From assembly GCA_050014095.1 (NCBI GenBank), contig JBEKDZ010000005.1:1-64000 (forward strand): a DNA stretch of 64,000 bases. Direction: 5' to 3'. Each line of letters opens with the position of its first letter. Within the stretch, counting starts at the first letter, position 1. Origin of the DNA: RBG-13-51-18 sp050014095. Lineage in GTDB: Bacteria > Chloroflexota > Dehalococcoidia > Dehalococcoidales > RBG-16-60-22. The translations under genes were made by a program, and so were the position numbers. Of this stretch, positions 25,625 to 34,493 are shown in pieces. The notes beneath the pieces are model-generated. The model did not search any database and was not told the origin of the DNA. It saw only the letters and a program-made list of their open reading frames with translations.

Positions 25625-25653
25625 TTGACTATCCTCGCCTACCTAACTATAAT
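25625..25653 (+). promoter_or_regulatory. Promoter of the DinB-fold gene
   Basis: TTGACT (25625-25630), 17-base spacer, TATAAT (25648-25653), 45 bases before the ATG at 25698. Close to the sigma-A consensus. Confidence 0.75.
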
Positions 25654-25697
25654 ACAAAAAACGACATTATTAATAGTATTTCAGGAGGAGCTTAAAA

Positions 25698-26207
25698 ATG
25701 GAACTTAAAGAGTTTATACGCGGGCAGCTTGACGGCGCCGACCAGGCTATCAAACGGGCAATCGATACCTTAACGCAGGAAGAAATAGCCTGGCAGCCTA
25801 AAAGCGGCTGCAACCCTATCGGGCTGATTCTCTTTCACATATATAAGGTCGAGGACTCGTTTATCCAGACCAATCTCCAGGAAAAGAAAGAGCTCTGGGA
25901 GACGGAAAAATGGTATGAGAAACTTGACCTCCCGGTTACCGAAGCCAGCGCCCATTATACGGTAGAACAGGTTGATGCTTTTAAGGTGCCCAAGCTCAAG
26001 GCTATCCTTGAATATAGCGCCGCCGTCCATAAAGCCACTTTAGCTTATCTAGACACCTTGAAACCAGCGGATTTCGATAAACAAATCAAGATGCGTTTTG
26101 GACCTCTGCCGATGGCGGTAGTATTTACGATACTTGTCAGCCACGCTGCCCAGCATACCGGCGAGATGTCTTATATTCGTGGACTCAAACGCGGCATGGA
26201 TAAGTAA
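25698..26207 (+). CDS. DinB/YfiT-fold metal-binding protein
   Basis: A 169-residue four-helix protein of the DinB superfamily. The metal ligands are probably the His in 'LILFHIYKVED' and the two His of 'VSHAAQHTGEMSYIRG', the family's C-terminal HxxxH motif. Members include thiol-dependent transferases (bacillithiol or mycothiol linked) and proteins of unknown function; the substrate cannot be told. It has a strong AGGAGG site and a good promoter of its own. Confidence 0.85.
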   Translation: MELKEFIRGQLDGADQAIKRAIDTLTQEEIAWQPKSGCNPIGLILFHIYKVEDSFIQTNLQEKKELWETEKWYEKLDLPVTEASAHYTVEQVDAFKVPKLKAILEYSAAVHKATLAYLDTLKPADFDKQIKMRFGPLPMAVVFTILVSHAAQHTGEMSYIRGLKRGMDK

Positions 26208-26211
26208 GGCT

Positions 26212-26958
26212 TTAGCTCGAGCTCAAATACATCAATATCGCCCCACAGGCGGCGACGTTCAGGCTTTCCGCTTTTTCCTTTACGGTGGGTATCCGCACAC
26301 GATGGTCGGCGATTGTTGACAGCTCTTTAGATAGACCGGCGGCTTCGTTGCCCAGCGCTAACACCAGTTTTTTCTGCCCTGCTAATATCGACGGTTCATC
26401 GGTGCCTCGAACGTCGGCGGCGACTAACGTATAGCCATCCCGTTTTAGCGATTGGACGATTTCCAGATATTGCTCTGTCCTGCGTAGCCAGACGGATAGC
26501 ACTGTTCCGGCGCTCGCCTGCACGCACTTCGGGGCTAGCGGGTCGGCGCAGCTTTCTGTAAGAATCACGCCGTTATAATCCAGAGCGGCGGCAGTGCGGA
26601 TAAGCGTCCCTACGTTGCCGGGGTCTTGTATATCCTCCAGCAGTAGAATATGCCTGCCTGTATCTTTGGGCAGCCTGGGGGAGTAGATATCGGTGGGGGT
26701 TTTAACTACCGCCATTATCCCCTGCGGCGTTTGCACGCTGCTGATATAGCGAAACTGGCTGGCGGTAATAATACGCGTTGGATAACTGGAGAAAAGCGGT
26801 GGATATTCTGCCACCGACAAAATATCGGTTATCGCATCCGGGTGGCCATCGACTATCTGGCGGATGGCTTTTTCTCCCTCGACGAGGAATAAACCGGTTT
26901 CAAGCCTGCCATTTTTATCAGCCAGCTGGCGGTACCATTTCAAAGATCTCACCGGCAT
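26212..26958 (-). CDS. SpoU/TrmH-family RNA methyltransferase
   Basis: A 248-residue 2'-O-ribose methyltransferase of the SPOUT class. An N-terminal substrate-binding part ('LADKNGRLETGLFLVEGEKAI') is followed by motif 1 'EDIQDPGNVGTLIRTAAA', motif 2 'LALGNEAAGLSKEL' and motif 3 'ESLNVAACGAILMY'. The likely substrate is a nucleotide of 23S rRNA or tRNA; the exact target is not evident. It ends four bases from the convergent DinB-fold gene. Confidence 0.92.
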   Translation of the reverse strand: MPVRSLKWYRQLADKNGRLETGLFLVEGEKAIRQIVDGHPDAITDILSVAEYPPLFSSYPTRIITASQFRYISSVQTPQGIMAVVKTPTDIYSPRLPKDTGRHILLLEDIQDPGNVGTLIRTAAALDYNGVILTESCADPLAPKCVQASAGTVLSVWLRRTEQYLEIVQSLKRDGYTLVAADVRGTDEPSILAGQKKLVLALGNEAAGLSKELSTIADHRVRIPTVKEKAESLNVAACGAILMYLSSS

Positions 26959-27061
26959 AACTTCGCCTCGCCCATAAACAATACCACACCCGGGAGCTTA
27001 ACTTAAAGATGTTTCCCCGCGGGTGTGGTGTGTTTACTCGGTAATAGCTTTATGTAGCCAA

Positions 27062-27370
27062 CTATTTATCGGTCAGGGCTTTCGCCATCTGGATTTCTTT
27101 AATCAGGTCTTCAACCGTGATGGCGGCACAGGTCAGCGGCTCCAAAGTTCCCCTCGAGCCCAGCGCCGAGGCGACCCTGGCGATGACGGTATTATTGGGA
27201 GCTTCTAGCATATTGACGAAGTCCCACTCACCCAACAGCGCATACTGGCTGATTATTTTAGCCCCCATGCCCTCCACCTCTTTGTTGACCTCCCAGAGTC
27301 TGCCGGGATTTTGCATCATCGTCTTTCTTCCGTGGTCGGTTAGCTTGGTCAGCATCATATAGTACGGCAT
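27062..27370 (-). CDS. GYD-domain protein
   Basis: A small (102-residue) protein of the GYD family: 'YYMMLTKLTDHGRKTM', a central 'YALLGEWDFVNMLEAP' and 'IARVASALGSRGTLEPLT'. These have a ferredoxin-like alpha/beta fold and no settled function. ATG 27370 is preferred over the in-frame GTG at 27379 because GAGAGG lies eight bases before the ATG and would touch the GTG. A terminator-like hairpin lies just upstream. Confidence 0.82.
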   Translation of the reverse strand: MPYYMMLTKLTDHGRKTMMQNPGRLWEVNKEVEGMGAKIISQYALLGEWDFVNMLEAPNNTVIARVASALGSRGTLEPLTCAAITVEDLIKEIQMAKALTDK

Positions 27371-27384
27371 ATTAATCACCTCTC

Positions 27385-27418
27385 AAAAAAAATAGCCCTA
27401 TCGTTATCTGTTTAGGGC
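27385..27418 (-). terminator. Terminator-like hairpin upstream of the GYD gene
   Basis: On the minus strand GCCCTA (27413-27418) pairs with TAGGGC (27395-27400) and is followed by a run of eight T (27385-27392). It could end transcription from the hicAB side, or act as a leader attenuator for the GYD gene, whose ribosome site directly follows. Confidence 0.5.
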
Positions 27419-27583
27419 GTCCGATTAGATTATCTTACACTACTAGATACAAACTGTCAATTATTATTGGTTAAATCGATTTCTTAGTAACATCGGTCAC
27501 TACATGAGAGCTGTTTTAGAATGAAAATAGATATGCAAGTGTACTCATAAGCCAATAACGAAAAGTTGTACTACCTTGGGTAG

Positions 27584-27907
27584 TTAAGACACGAACTCAA
27601 AAACAGGCTGTGTTATTGAAGGAACTCTTTGGGCTTCCGGTTCAATTGTTGGGATCACGATGTCCCAAATTATTCCTCCCCCTTGGGGAACTGGAACATC
27701 TAAGCCTTTATTGATTAACGTTGAAATATAAAGTTCTGTAACTTCTTTAAGGTTTTTCAAAGCTTCTTCTTGTGTACTCCCATGACTCATACACCCTTCA
27801 AGTTCAGGATGATATGCCATATAACAAGGCTCGTTGTTTGTGGTTACGTCTGGAACGATAATATTGGAATAAGGCAGATCTTGATATTCCTGCTGTCTCC
27901 TATTCAT
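27584..27907 (-). CDS. hicB: HicB-family antitoxin-like protein
   Basis: A 107-residue protein with the HicB partial-RNase-H fold: 'CYMAYHPELEGCMSHGSTQEEALKNLKEV', then 'LYISTLINKGLDVPVP'. ATG 27907 is chosen because AAGGAG precedes it; the upstream in-frame ATG at 27952 lies inside hicA and has none. It overlaps the toxin-like gene by eight bases. No C-terminal DNA-binding domain is seen, so autoregulation may need another protein. Confidence 0.85.
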   Translation of the reverse strand: MNRRQQEYQDLPYSNIIVPDVTTNNEPCYMAYHPELEGCMSHGSTQEEALKNLKEVTELYISTLINKGLDVPVPQGGGIIWDIVIPTIEPEAQRVPSITQPVFEFVS

Positions 27908-28154
27908 TTTTAGACTCCTTTTCTTTGAGCATATCGGCAAGCCGAATAGCATGGATAATATATCCTATAGCTAAAGAACGAGAGCGCGTAATAGTAGCTC
28001 GTAGTTCGGAGAATTTTGGGTGGACATATATCGTGTGTTTTCCGCCTTCTTGTTTTTCAAATCCCAAACCGAGGTACAATTTTTCTAAGTCCTCGCAGGT
28101 CCATCCGGTTTTGCTACGACGCATCCTCTCTAATAAACGTTCAATGGATGACAT
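27900..28154 (-). CDS. hicA: HicA-family mRNA interferase-like toxin
   Basis: An 84-residue protein of the HicA type. 'CEDLEKLYLGLGFEKQEGGKHTIYVHP' carries the catalytic His in 'GGKH', in the dsRNA-binding-like fold that cuts translated mRNA. ATG 28154 and GTG 28163 are both possible; the ATG fits the family length better. It is encoded before hicB, the usual toxin-first order, and 11 bases after the DUF6941 gene. Confidence 0.83.
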   Translation of the reverse strand: MSSIERLLERMRRSKTGWTCEDLEKLYLGLGFEKQEGGKHTIYVHPKFSELRATITRSRSLAIGYIIHAIRLADMLKEKESKNE

Positions 28155-28165
28155 GTACGTCACCG

Positions 28166-28603
28166 CTAGTCGTGTGGAGAAGGAGGTGGCTGCTGAGGTT
28201 GTGGTACATAGTTAACTTTTAAAGGAATCTCTTGTTTAGTTTCTCCGCCTATAAGTACCGCAAAAACATAATCCCCTGTTGTCTCAAACTTCAAATTATT
28301 AAAAACCATTTGTGAATTGATATTCACTCGCCTGCCTGGCTGACCTCTTGGTATTTTAAGATTCCCACTAATACAAATGATCTGTTTTGCATCTTTATCT
28401 AGAAGCTTAATTTCAATATTTTTTTCCGTATCCCATTCAGCGGCACTCGCTTCTAGCTGTAAAACTATCTGTAATTGAGGATGGATCCACGGTAGAATCG
28501 GGGCGTTTATATCGGCAAAAATCCCCATTACATTTAGTTTACCTTCACGTGTTATATTCGCGTAATCGGCCAATAAAGCTAACTTTACGTCCACAATGAA
28601 CAT
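28166..28603 (-). CDS. DUF6941-family protein
   Basis: The core 'ALLADYANITREGKLNVMGIFADINAP' followed by 'HPQLQIVLQLEA' and 'IEIKLLDKDAK' matches the DUF6941 family, of unknown function, predicted to be a beta-sandwich. The tail is Pro/Gln rich. ATG 28603 is preferred to the in-frame TTG at 28630. It runs directly into the hicA-like gene on the same strand and may be its operon partner. 145 residues from this start. Confidence 0.72.
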   Translation of the reverse strand: MFIVDVKLALLADYANITREGKLNVMGIFADINAPILPWIHPQLQIVLQLEASAAEWDTEKNIEIKLLDKDAKQIICISGNLKIPRGQPGRRVNINSQMVFNNLKFETTGDYVFAVLIGGETKQEIPLKVNYVPQPQQPPPSPHD

Positions 28604-28652
28604 AATATCACAAGAGTTATAATTATTCAATGGCTAAATCTACCATTAAGGC

Positions 28653-29189
28653 CTATTTTACCTGGATAGGTATGCCAGCAACCATCAAATACACCTCGTC
28701 AACACTTTGCGCCAGCATCTGGTTGGCTTTACCCAGCAGGTCGCGGTATAAACGGCTGACCTTATCGCCCGGCACGATACCCATCCCCACCTCATTGGTC
28801 ACGATGATGAAATCCGCTCGGGAACGGCTGATACAGTTCAATAGCTCATCTATTTCTGCTATGACCGCCTTCTCAAGCACCGCGGCATCGGTGTTTTCAT
28901 CGTACTGCTGCAGGATATTGCTGATAAGTAGGGTAATACAATCGACGATTACTGTTTTTACGCCGCTGATATTTTTTGTAATCTCGCTGCCGATATGTGT
29001 CACTGTTTCCAGCGTTTTCCAGTCCTTTGGTCGCGACTTACGATGCATCTCGATGCGCTGCCGCATCTCTTCGTCACCTGCCTCGGCGGTCGCCACGAAA
29101 AGTACCTGTCCGCCGGCTTTAGTCGCCAACTCTAGCGCCATTTGACTTTTTCCGCTGCGGGCGCCACCGGTTAAAAGAATACTTTTCAA
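28653..29189 (-). CDS. cobU: Adenosylcobinamide kinase/guanylyltransferase CobU
   Basis: CobU phosphorylates adenosylcobinamide and adds GMP, step one of nucleotide loop assembly. 178 residues; the P-loop is 'GGARSGKSQMA', followed by 'FVATAEAGDEEM' with the GMP-acceptor region 'RIEMHRKSRP', and 'TNEVGMGIVP' near the end. It overlaps cobQ by four bases (ATGA). First of four tightly linked salvage genes (in reverse transcription order: cobT, cobS, cobQ, cobU). Confidence 0.95.
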   Translation of the reverse strand: MKSILLTGGARSGKSQMALELATKAGGQVLFVATAEAGDEEMRQRIEMHRKSRPKDWKTLETVTHIGSEITKNISGVKTVIVDCITLLISNILQQYDENTDAAVLEKAVIAEIDELLNCISRSRADFIIVTNEVGMGIVPGDKVSRLYRDLLGKANQMLAQSVDEVYLMVAGIPIQVK

Positions 29190-30703
29190 ATCCCTGCCTC
29201 TATTATCCTGTATATTCGCGCCATATCGATGTTTTGTCGCACCAGCTCCGCCAGCTTATCGTACTGGCGGTCTTTTTCTGTGCCAACGCCAGTGCTATTT
29301 TCTACTAATCCCCACCGCCGCCGTAAGTTATTTAAAAATACTTGCCGGAAACTATCATTATGGAAGAGACCATGCATGTATGTTCCCAGTATCATTCCCG
29401 TGGCATCCAGCGCGCCGTCGAGATAGTCAGTTCTGCCTTGCGGCGTCTCGATAACTTTAAAAGCGTTACTTTTTTCTTCGCTGCGGGTCTGACCCATATG
29501 AATTTCGTAGCCGTTTATTTCCATACCTTTTGTTCCTGCCAGGAGCCCTTTTTGAGACACAGTTTTTGCTTTGACCTGGGTGGTGGACTTTTCCGCGGCA
29601 AACTCGGTGACAACATCAAGCAGTCCCAGTCCTGCTACTTCCGTTTTTTCCGACTCCACCCTTTGTGGGTCGAGGATTTTCTTGCCGAGCATCTGGTAGC
29701 CGCCGCAAATGCCCACCACGGGTATGCCGGCTTTGGCTTTTTCCAGAATCACATCTGCTAAACCGGACTGGTGCAGGTATTGTAGGTCGTTAATCGTGCT
29801 TTTGGTGCCGGGGAGGATAATGAGGTGGGGATTCACTAGCTCAAATGGCTTGTTGATATAGCTCACGGTGCAGCCGTCTTCTTCTAAGGGGTCGAAATCG
29901 TCATAGTTGGATATATGCGGCAGACGAATGACGCCTATATTAAGTCCGCCCGAAGATATACCTGCTTTCCGTTCGTCGAGATAGACCGAGTCCTCCTGGG
30001 CGATACGTATATCTTTAAAATAGGGGATAATGCCGAGCATCGGCAACCCTGTCTTTTTCTCGACGAAGTCGATAGCCGGCTTTAACAGGGCGATATCGCC
30101 GCGGAATTTATTGATAATCATCCCCTTGACATAATGTTGTTCTTTTTTGTCCAGCAGTTCCAGTGTGCCGACGAGCGAGGCAAAAACGCCGCCTTTATCG
30201 ATATCGCCGACGAGCAGCACGGGCGAACCTGCCGCTTTAGCGATACGCATGTTAACGATTTCCCGGTCTTTGAGGTTAATCTCCGCCGTACTCCCTGCGC
30301 CTTCAATAACGACGATATCATATTCCGCCCGTAGACGTTCCAGTGCTTCCGTAACAATTGGCAGCAGGGCAGGGGCATAATTAGTATAGTCCTGGGCGGA
30401 TATCGACCGGTCTACTTTCCCCAGCACGATAACCTGGCAGCCGGAGTTGGCAGTAGGTTTAAGCAGCACCGGGTTCATGTCTACAGTTGGTGCGATACCG
30501 GCAGCTTCTGCCTGCACCGCCTGCGCCCGCCCTATTTCCCCTCCCCCCGCCGTCACGAAGGAGTTGAGAGCGATATTCTGTGCCTTGAACGGCGCTACTT
30601 TATGGCCGTCCTGCATAAAGATATGGCATAGGGCAGTGACGATAATGCTTTTCCCCACCGCCGACGCCGTGCCCTGTATCATGATGGTTTTGGCTTTTTT
30701 CAT
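29186..30703 (-). CDS. cobQ: Cobyric acid synthase CobQ/CbiP
   Basis: CobQ amidates four carboxyls of adenosylcobyrinic a,c-diamide. It has an N-terminal ATPase ('QGTASAVGKSIIVTALC', 'VIEGAGSTAEINL') and a C-terminal glutamine amidotransferase with the nucleophile in 'VGICGGYQMLGK' and the His in 'GTYMHGLFHND'. 505 residues, full length. Because no genes for the earlier corrin steps are seen here, it may act on a salvaged precursor, or the remaining genes may lie elsewhere. It overlaps cobU and cobS by four bases each. Confidence 0.95.
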   Translation of the reverse strand: MKKAKTIMIQGTASAVGKSIIVTALCHIFMQDGHKVAPFKAQNIALNSFVTAGGGEIGRAQAVQAEAAGIAPTVDMNPVLLKPTANSGCQVIVLGKVDRSISAQDYTNYAPALLPIVTEALERLRAEYDIVVIEGAGSTAEINLKDREIVNMRIAKAAGSPVLLVGDIDKGGVFASLVGTLELLDKKEQHYVKGMIINKFRGDIALLKPAIDFVEKKTGLPMLGIIPYFKDIRIAQEDSVYLDERKAGISSGGLNIGVIRLPHISNYDDFDPLEEDGCTVSYINKPFELVNPHLIILPGTKSTINDLQYLHQSGLADVILEKAKAGIPVVGICGGYQMLGKKILDPQRVESEKTEVAGLGLLDVVTEFAAEKSTTQVKAKTVSQKGLLAGTKGMEINGYEIHMGQTRSEEKSNAFKVIETPQGRTDYLDGALDATGMILGTYMHGLFHNDSFRQVFLNNLRRRWGLVENSTGVGTEKDRQYDKLAELVRQNIDMARIYRIIEAGI

Positions 30704-31518
30704 CCTATTAAACCCGGTCCAACTTTAACGATAATTATCACCAGCAACAGCGCTGTCACCTCTGCTACCTCGTTGATAGCACCGTAGGTATCGCCGGTCA
30801 GCCCGGCAAACTTATATCTTAAATAAAAGGCAAAAGCGGTCGTGATAATCAAGATGCCGCCGACCAGCAGGAATCCGGTTACGTAAAATAGCGGTAAAAG
30901 CCCGCCGGCAATACCCAGCGTGATGATAGTGGCGATAATGAAATGCCGCCAGTCGGTCGCTTCTTTATAGGCTTTACCCAGTCCTGATGGGCGAGCGTAA
31001 GGGTAGGCGAAGATGGCATAGACCATCGCCCAGCGACTGATCACCGGCATAAAAAGCAATACGGCGGTCATCTTGTCCGACGGCACATTGTTCAGGCAGA
31101 TATATTGCACCAGCAGTATCAGGACGACTCCCACTACCCCGAAAGCCCCCACCCGACTGTCGTGCATCACTTTCCATCTCTCCTCAATTGTCTTGTGTCC
31201 GGCGATACCGTCGCAGGTGTCGGAGAGACCGTCCAGATGCATCGCGCCGGTAAGTATCACCAATGCCACGATAAGCAGAACATTGACCACGGACGCTGGT
31301 AATATGCAATTAAGCAACCAGTTCACTCCCGCCAGTATCCCCCCGATAACCAGCCCCACCAGCGGAAAGCATATGATAGCATTTCCCAGTTGCTTCGAGT
31401 TAAGCTCCCGTTTGAGAGATATGGGGATGCTCGTTAAAAACTGAAAAGCGGCTAAAAAGCTTATGATATCCCTACTCTCCTTCCGACACGCCAGCTTCGG
31501 CGAAGGTTGCCATTTCAT
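30700..31518 (-). CDS. cobS: Adenosylcobinamide-GDP ribazoletransferase CobS
   Basis: CobS joins adenosylcobinamide-GDP to alpha-ribazole at the membrane. The 272-residue protein has several hydrophobic helices, 'LAAFQFLTSIPISL' at the start, and the metal-binding 'GAMHLDGLSDTCDGI' with 'DSRVGAFGV' soon after. ATG 31518 lies inside cobT, giving a 47-base overlap; no later ATG gives a complete N-terminus, although GGAAGGAGAG lies just inside the frame. It overlaps cobQ by four bases. Confidence 0.93.
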   Translation of the reverse strand: MKWQPSPKLACRKESRDIISFLAAFQFLTSIPISLKRELNSKQLGNAIICFPLVGLVIGGILAGVNWLLNCILPASVVNVLLIVALVILTGAMHLDGLSDTCDGIAGHKTIEERWKVMHDSRVGAFGVVGVVLILLVQYICLNNVPSDKMTAVLLFMPVISRWAMVYAIFAYPYARPSGLGKAYKEATDWRHFIIATIITLGIAGGLLPLFYVTGFLLVGGILIITTAFAFYLRYKFAGLTGDTYGAINEVAEVTALLLVIIIVKVGPGLIG

Positions 31519-32527
31519 TGAGCGTCCTCACGGCCGCTTCAGCGATAATAATCCCCAATGCGGCGCCGGTGCCCTCGCCCAATCTCATTTCCAGATTCAA
31601 TAGCGGTTTGAGTCCCAGGTACTGCAGCATCGCGGCATGCCCGGCTTCCGCCGATACATGCGCTGCGATTAGATAGTCCTTAAGCTGCGGCGCCAGGGCA
31701 ATAGCGATTGAAGCCGCCGCCCCGGAGATAAAACCATCGATGACCACCGGTATACGCTGTGCCGCCGCTCCCAGCATGACGCCCGCTAGCCCCCCGATTT
31801 CAAATCCCCCCACCTTCGCTAAAATCTCCAGCGGTTTGGCGGGATTGGGTTTGTTGACCGCCAGGGCGCGCTTGATAACGTCTATCTTATGGGCGAGTTG
31901 CTCATCGCTTAGTCCGGTGCCACGCCCGGTCGTCGCTTCGACAGTCTTGCCGGATAGAACGGCGAAAACGGCGCTGCTGGCTGTGGTGTTCCCGATGCCC
32001 ATATCGCCCGTGCCGACGATATCCAGACCCCGCTTCGCCTCCCCGGTAACGATTTCAATGCCGGCTTCGATGGCGGCTATCGCCTGTTCGCCAGTCATCG
32101 CCGGACCTTGACACATGTTCTTCGTGCCGTAGTCCACCTTTTTCACAATGAGTTGCTTGTTCGGCTTAAGGTCGCTAGCTACGCCCATATCCACGAAGAC
32201 TATTCTCGCGCCCGCCTGCCGCGCCAGCACGTTAATCCCCGCCCCTCCCCTTAAAAAATTCTCCACCATCTGGGCGGTAACCTCCCGCGGCCAGTTACCT
32301 ATCTTCTCATCCACCACGCCGTGGTCGCCCGCCATGGTAATCATCGCTTTGTTTTTAATCTCTGGTTTTGCCTTCCTCTGGATACCGGCTATTTTTATTG
32401 ATAGCTCCTCCAGTCTTCCCAGGCTGCCCGCTGGTTTGGTCAACTCATCCTGGCGCTTACGGGCTTGAGCCATTGCCTTTTCATCCAGTGGCTTAATTTT
32501 CTCAATTGTCCTGGTCAGTAAATCCAT
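31472..32527 (-). CDS. cobT: Nicotinate-nucleotide:DMB phosphoribosyltransferase CobT
   Basis: CobT activates the lower ligand base to alpha-ribazole phosphate. 351 residues. Family motifs: 'PAGSLGRLEELSIKIAGIQ', 'MAGDHGVVDE', 'VDMGVAS', 'GTGDMGIGNTTASSA' and the C-terminal 'LRLGEGTGAALG'-type block ('MRLGEGTGAALGI') with the catalytic Glu. AAAAAGGAGAAT precedes the ATG. Which base it uses (5,6-dimethylbenzimidazole or another) cannot be read from sequence. Confidence 0.95.
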   Translation of the reverse strand: MDLLTRTIEKIKPLDEKAMAQARKRQDELTKPAGSLGRLEELSIKIAGIQRKAKPEIKNKAMITMAGDHGVVDEKIGNWPREVTAQMVENFLRGGAGINVLARQAGARIVFVDMGVASDLKPNKQLIVKKVDYGTKNMCQGPAMTGEQAIAAIEAGIEIVTGEAKRGLDIVGTGDMGIGNTTASSAVFAVLSGKTVEATTGRGTGLSDEQLAHKIDVIKRALAVNKPNPAKPLEILAKVGGFEIGGLAGVMLGAAAQRIPVVIDGFISGAAASIAIALAPQLKDYLIAAHVSAEAGHAAMLQYLGLKPLLNLEMRLGEGTGAALGIIIAEAAVRTLNEMATFAEAGVSEGE

Positions 32528-32540
32528 GAATTCTCCTTTT

Positions 32541-32613
32541 TAGTTTACAGTTATAAGTTCACAGTTTACAGTACCCCCTTCCCCCCAAACTGTTAACTGT
32601 CTACTGTTTACTG
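32541..32613. repeat. Imperfect inverted intergenic repeat (GTTTACTGT family), copy 2
   Basis: Fills the gap between cobT and the QueG-like gene. It shares GTTCACAGTTTACAG and the string ACTGTCTACTGTT with copy 1 at 10943-11030, again as two roughly inverted arms around a run of C. It stops within two bases of the stop codon of the next gene. Confidence 0.7.
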
Positions 32614-32614
32614 T

Positions 32615-33328
32615 TTACTTATATATCGGCGAAGCCACCGGGCACACCCGCATACATTCGGAGCAGCCGCCGGAGGCTTCAACATAGGTCCGGCAAGCAA
32701 ATTTATTAAGCATATAGGCTTCGCCTGCCTTGGGCCGTCCTATTGCCTGTGCCGGGCACTTAAGGACGCAGATATTGCAGTAGCGGCAGTTCTTTTGTAC
32801 CTCGCCAGATGTGGATTGCAGCGCCGCTTCGGTCAGGCAGACGGTTAGCTGTACCCTGGGACCGTACTTTTCGGTCACCAGCAGGCTGCACATCCCGATG
32901 TTCCCCAGCCCTGCCGCCTCCGCGGCGTGTTTGTAGGAAATGACCGACTCTAAAAACCTCCCATCCACCGCCGGACCCTGTGCCGGAAGCGGCAGTGCCT
33001 TAAGTCCCGCCCGATGTGAGGCGGCTGCCACATCGTAAGCCGCTTTGAGCAGTCGACCGCGTAGATAGTCCACGTGGCGGGTCAGCAGCTCGTTTAAATT
33101 GGGCGTGCCCATCTCCCTAGCCGGCTTGGTTAAATCGAGGAACTCCGGAAAAACCTCCATCCCCAGAACGACGATTGATTTTACCGACGGCAATAACTTT
33201 TGCGCCGCTGCTTTGAGTTTTTTATCGTTCAATTCATTGATACGCGCCACGCCCACCATATCTACATCCAGTTTCGCCAGTACTTCTTGTACGCGAATAT
33301 CTATTGTCGCCGTTTTCTTGTTAGCCAT
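32615..33328 (-). CDS. QueG-like protein with two 4Fe-4S sites
   Basis: A 237-residue protein resembling the second half of epoxyqueuosine reductase QueG and related cobalamin-linked reductases. One 4Fe-4S site is the classic 'CRYCNICVLKCPAQ'. The other is 'CRTY...GCSECMRVCP', with the spacing seen in QueG. 'SYKHAAEAAGLGNIGMCSLLVTEKYG' matches the corrin/substrate region of that family. QueG itself is longer (about 350-380), so this is a shorter relative; no Tat signal is seen, so it is not a reductive dehalogenase. Its place in the cobamide cluster suggests a corrinoid-related redox role, e.g. reactivation, which is inference. Confidence 0.72.
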   Translation of the reverse strand: MANKKTATIDIRVQEVLAKLDVDMVGVARINELNDKKLKAAAQKLLPSVKSIVVLGMEVFPEFLDLTKPAREMGTPNLNELLTRHVDYLRGRLLKAAYDVAAASHRAGLKALPLPAQGPAVDGRFLESVISYKHAAEAAGLGNIGMCSLLVTEKYGPRVQLTVCLTEAALQSTSGEVQKNCRYCNICVLKCPAQAIGRPKAGEAYMLNKFACRTYVEASGGCSECMRVCPVASPIYK

Positions 33329-33386
33329 TGTGTTTTAATCCTCTTCAACGTATATTTTGACACCATTATATACGTTTACCCAACTG

Positions 33387-34493
33387 TTATGAAACAGCAT
33401 CACCGCCTGTCTTTAAAATATCGCTAAACGCCGCTATCAGTTTACGGCATTCCGGCAGGGGGCGGGGGGCGATACGGATATACTGCTTCAGCCCGAAAGA
33501 CGAGCAGTCCCGCACCAGGATGCCTTTAGTCAGGAGAGCCCGGCGGCACGCCGTAGCGTTTCCGACCTTTACGAGGAAGAAATGGGCATCGGAACTCAAT
33601 AACTTGAAGCCGAGTCGCTTTATTTCACTGACCAAAAAATCCCTGGCTTCCCGCGTTTTCTTAAGACTGTCTTTGAGGTACTCCTCTTTTTCCAGAACCG
33701 CGAGACCTACGCTTTGGGCGACGGCGTTGACGTTCCAGGGCGGCAGGGCGATACGCAAACTATCGATTATCTCGCGGCAGGCGACGGCGTAGCCCAATCG
33801 CAATCCGGGCAGTCCGTAGTCTTTGGTCATGGAACGCAAAATGATGGTATTGCCATTTTTTATCAGGTTTAGCGAGTTCCAGCTTTCTGCCACAAAGGGC
33901 AGGTACGCCTCGTCGAGTATCAGGAGTCCGTCTTTCATCGCCTCCATCACTTTTTCAATATCTTTACTTGAGAGGTATAAACCGGTGGGGTTGTTAGGAT
34001 TGCAGATGAAGATACCTCGGGACTGCTTTTGACGGATGAGGTCGACCACCTCTTCGATGCGTGGGGAAAAACCTTCATTTTCCTTAGTGCGATATTTTGT
34101 CGGACGGACGCCAACAAGTCGGCAGGCAATTTCATATTCGCCGTAGGTAGGCTCCGGGATAACGATACGGTCGACCCGACGGAAATAGACCAGTGCGATG
34201 AGGCGAATCAGCTCGGTAGTACCGCTCCCTACCAGAATATTGGCGGCGTCTACCCCCAGTTTTTCCGCCAGCCTCCAGCGTAGGGCAGTCGACTGTGAAT
34301 CGGGATAGCACTCGACCGGCGTGGCAGCCAGCGCCTCTTTTGTCCCGGGAGGAGGCATATACGGGTTGGTGGAAACGCTAAAATCGATGATGCTCTTCGC
34401 ATCGATACCACTGGCTTCCAACTCGGCGAAGTCGATACCTCCGTGGACGCCGCTTTTTAGTTTGGCTATCTCTCTTTTAGGCTGTAACGGCAA
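33387..34493 (-). CDS. cobD: CobD-type threonine-phosphate decarboxylase (aminotransferase fold)
   Basis: PLP enzyme that would make (R)-1-aminopropan-2-yl phosphate, the linker of the nucleotide loop. 368 residues; 'HGGIDFAELEASG' and 'DFSVSTNPYMPP' at the start are typical of CobD, distinguishing it from its relative HisC. The PLP lysine is in 'SMTKDYGLPGLRLGYAV'. It overlaps cbiB by 17 bases, as expected for partners making and attaching the same linker. A pure histidinol-phosphate aminotransferase is the main alternative. Confidence 0.88.
   Translation of the reverse strand: MPLQPKREIAKLKSGVHGGIDFAELEASGIDAKSIIDFSVSTNPYMPPPGTKEALAATPVECYPDSQSTALRWRLAEKLGVDAANILVGSGTTELIRLIALVYFRRVDRIVIPEPTYGEYEIACRLVGVRPTKYRTKENEGFSPRIEEVVDLIRQKQSRGIFICNPNNPTGLYLSSKDIEKVMEAMKDGLLILDEAYLPFVAESWNSLNLIKNGNTIILRSMTKDYGLPGLRLGYAVACREIIDSLRIALPPWNVNAVAQSVGLAVLEKEEYLKDSLKKTREARDFLVSEIKRLGFKLLSSDAHFFLVKVGNATACRRALLTKGILVRDCSSFGLKQYIRIAPRPLPECRKLIAAFSDILKTGGDAVS

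Noticed and set aside
32615..33328. Reductive dehalogenase for the QueG-like Fe-S protein
   Set aside because: It lacks a Tat signal and is less than half the usual length, and no RdhB-like anchor gene is adjacent.
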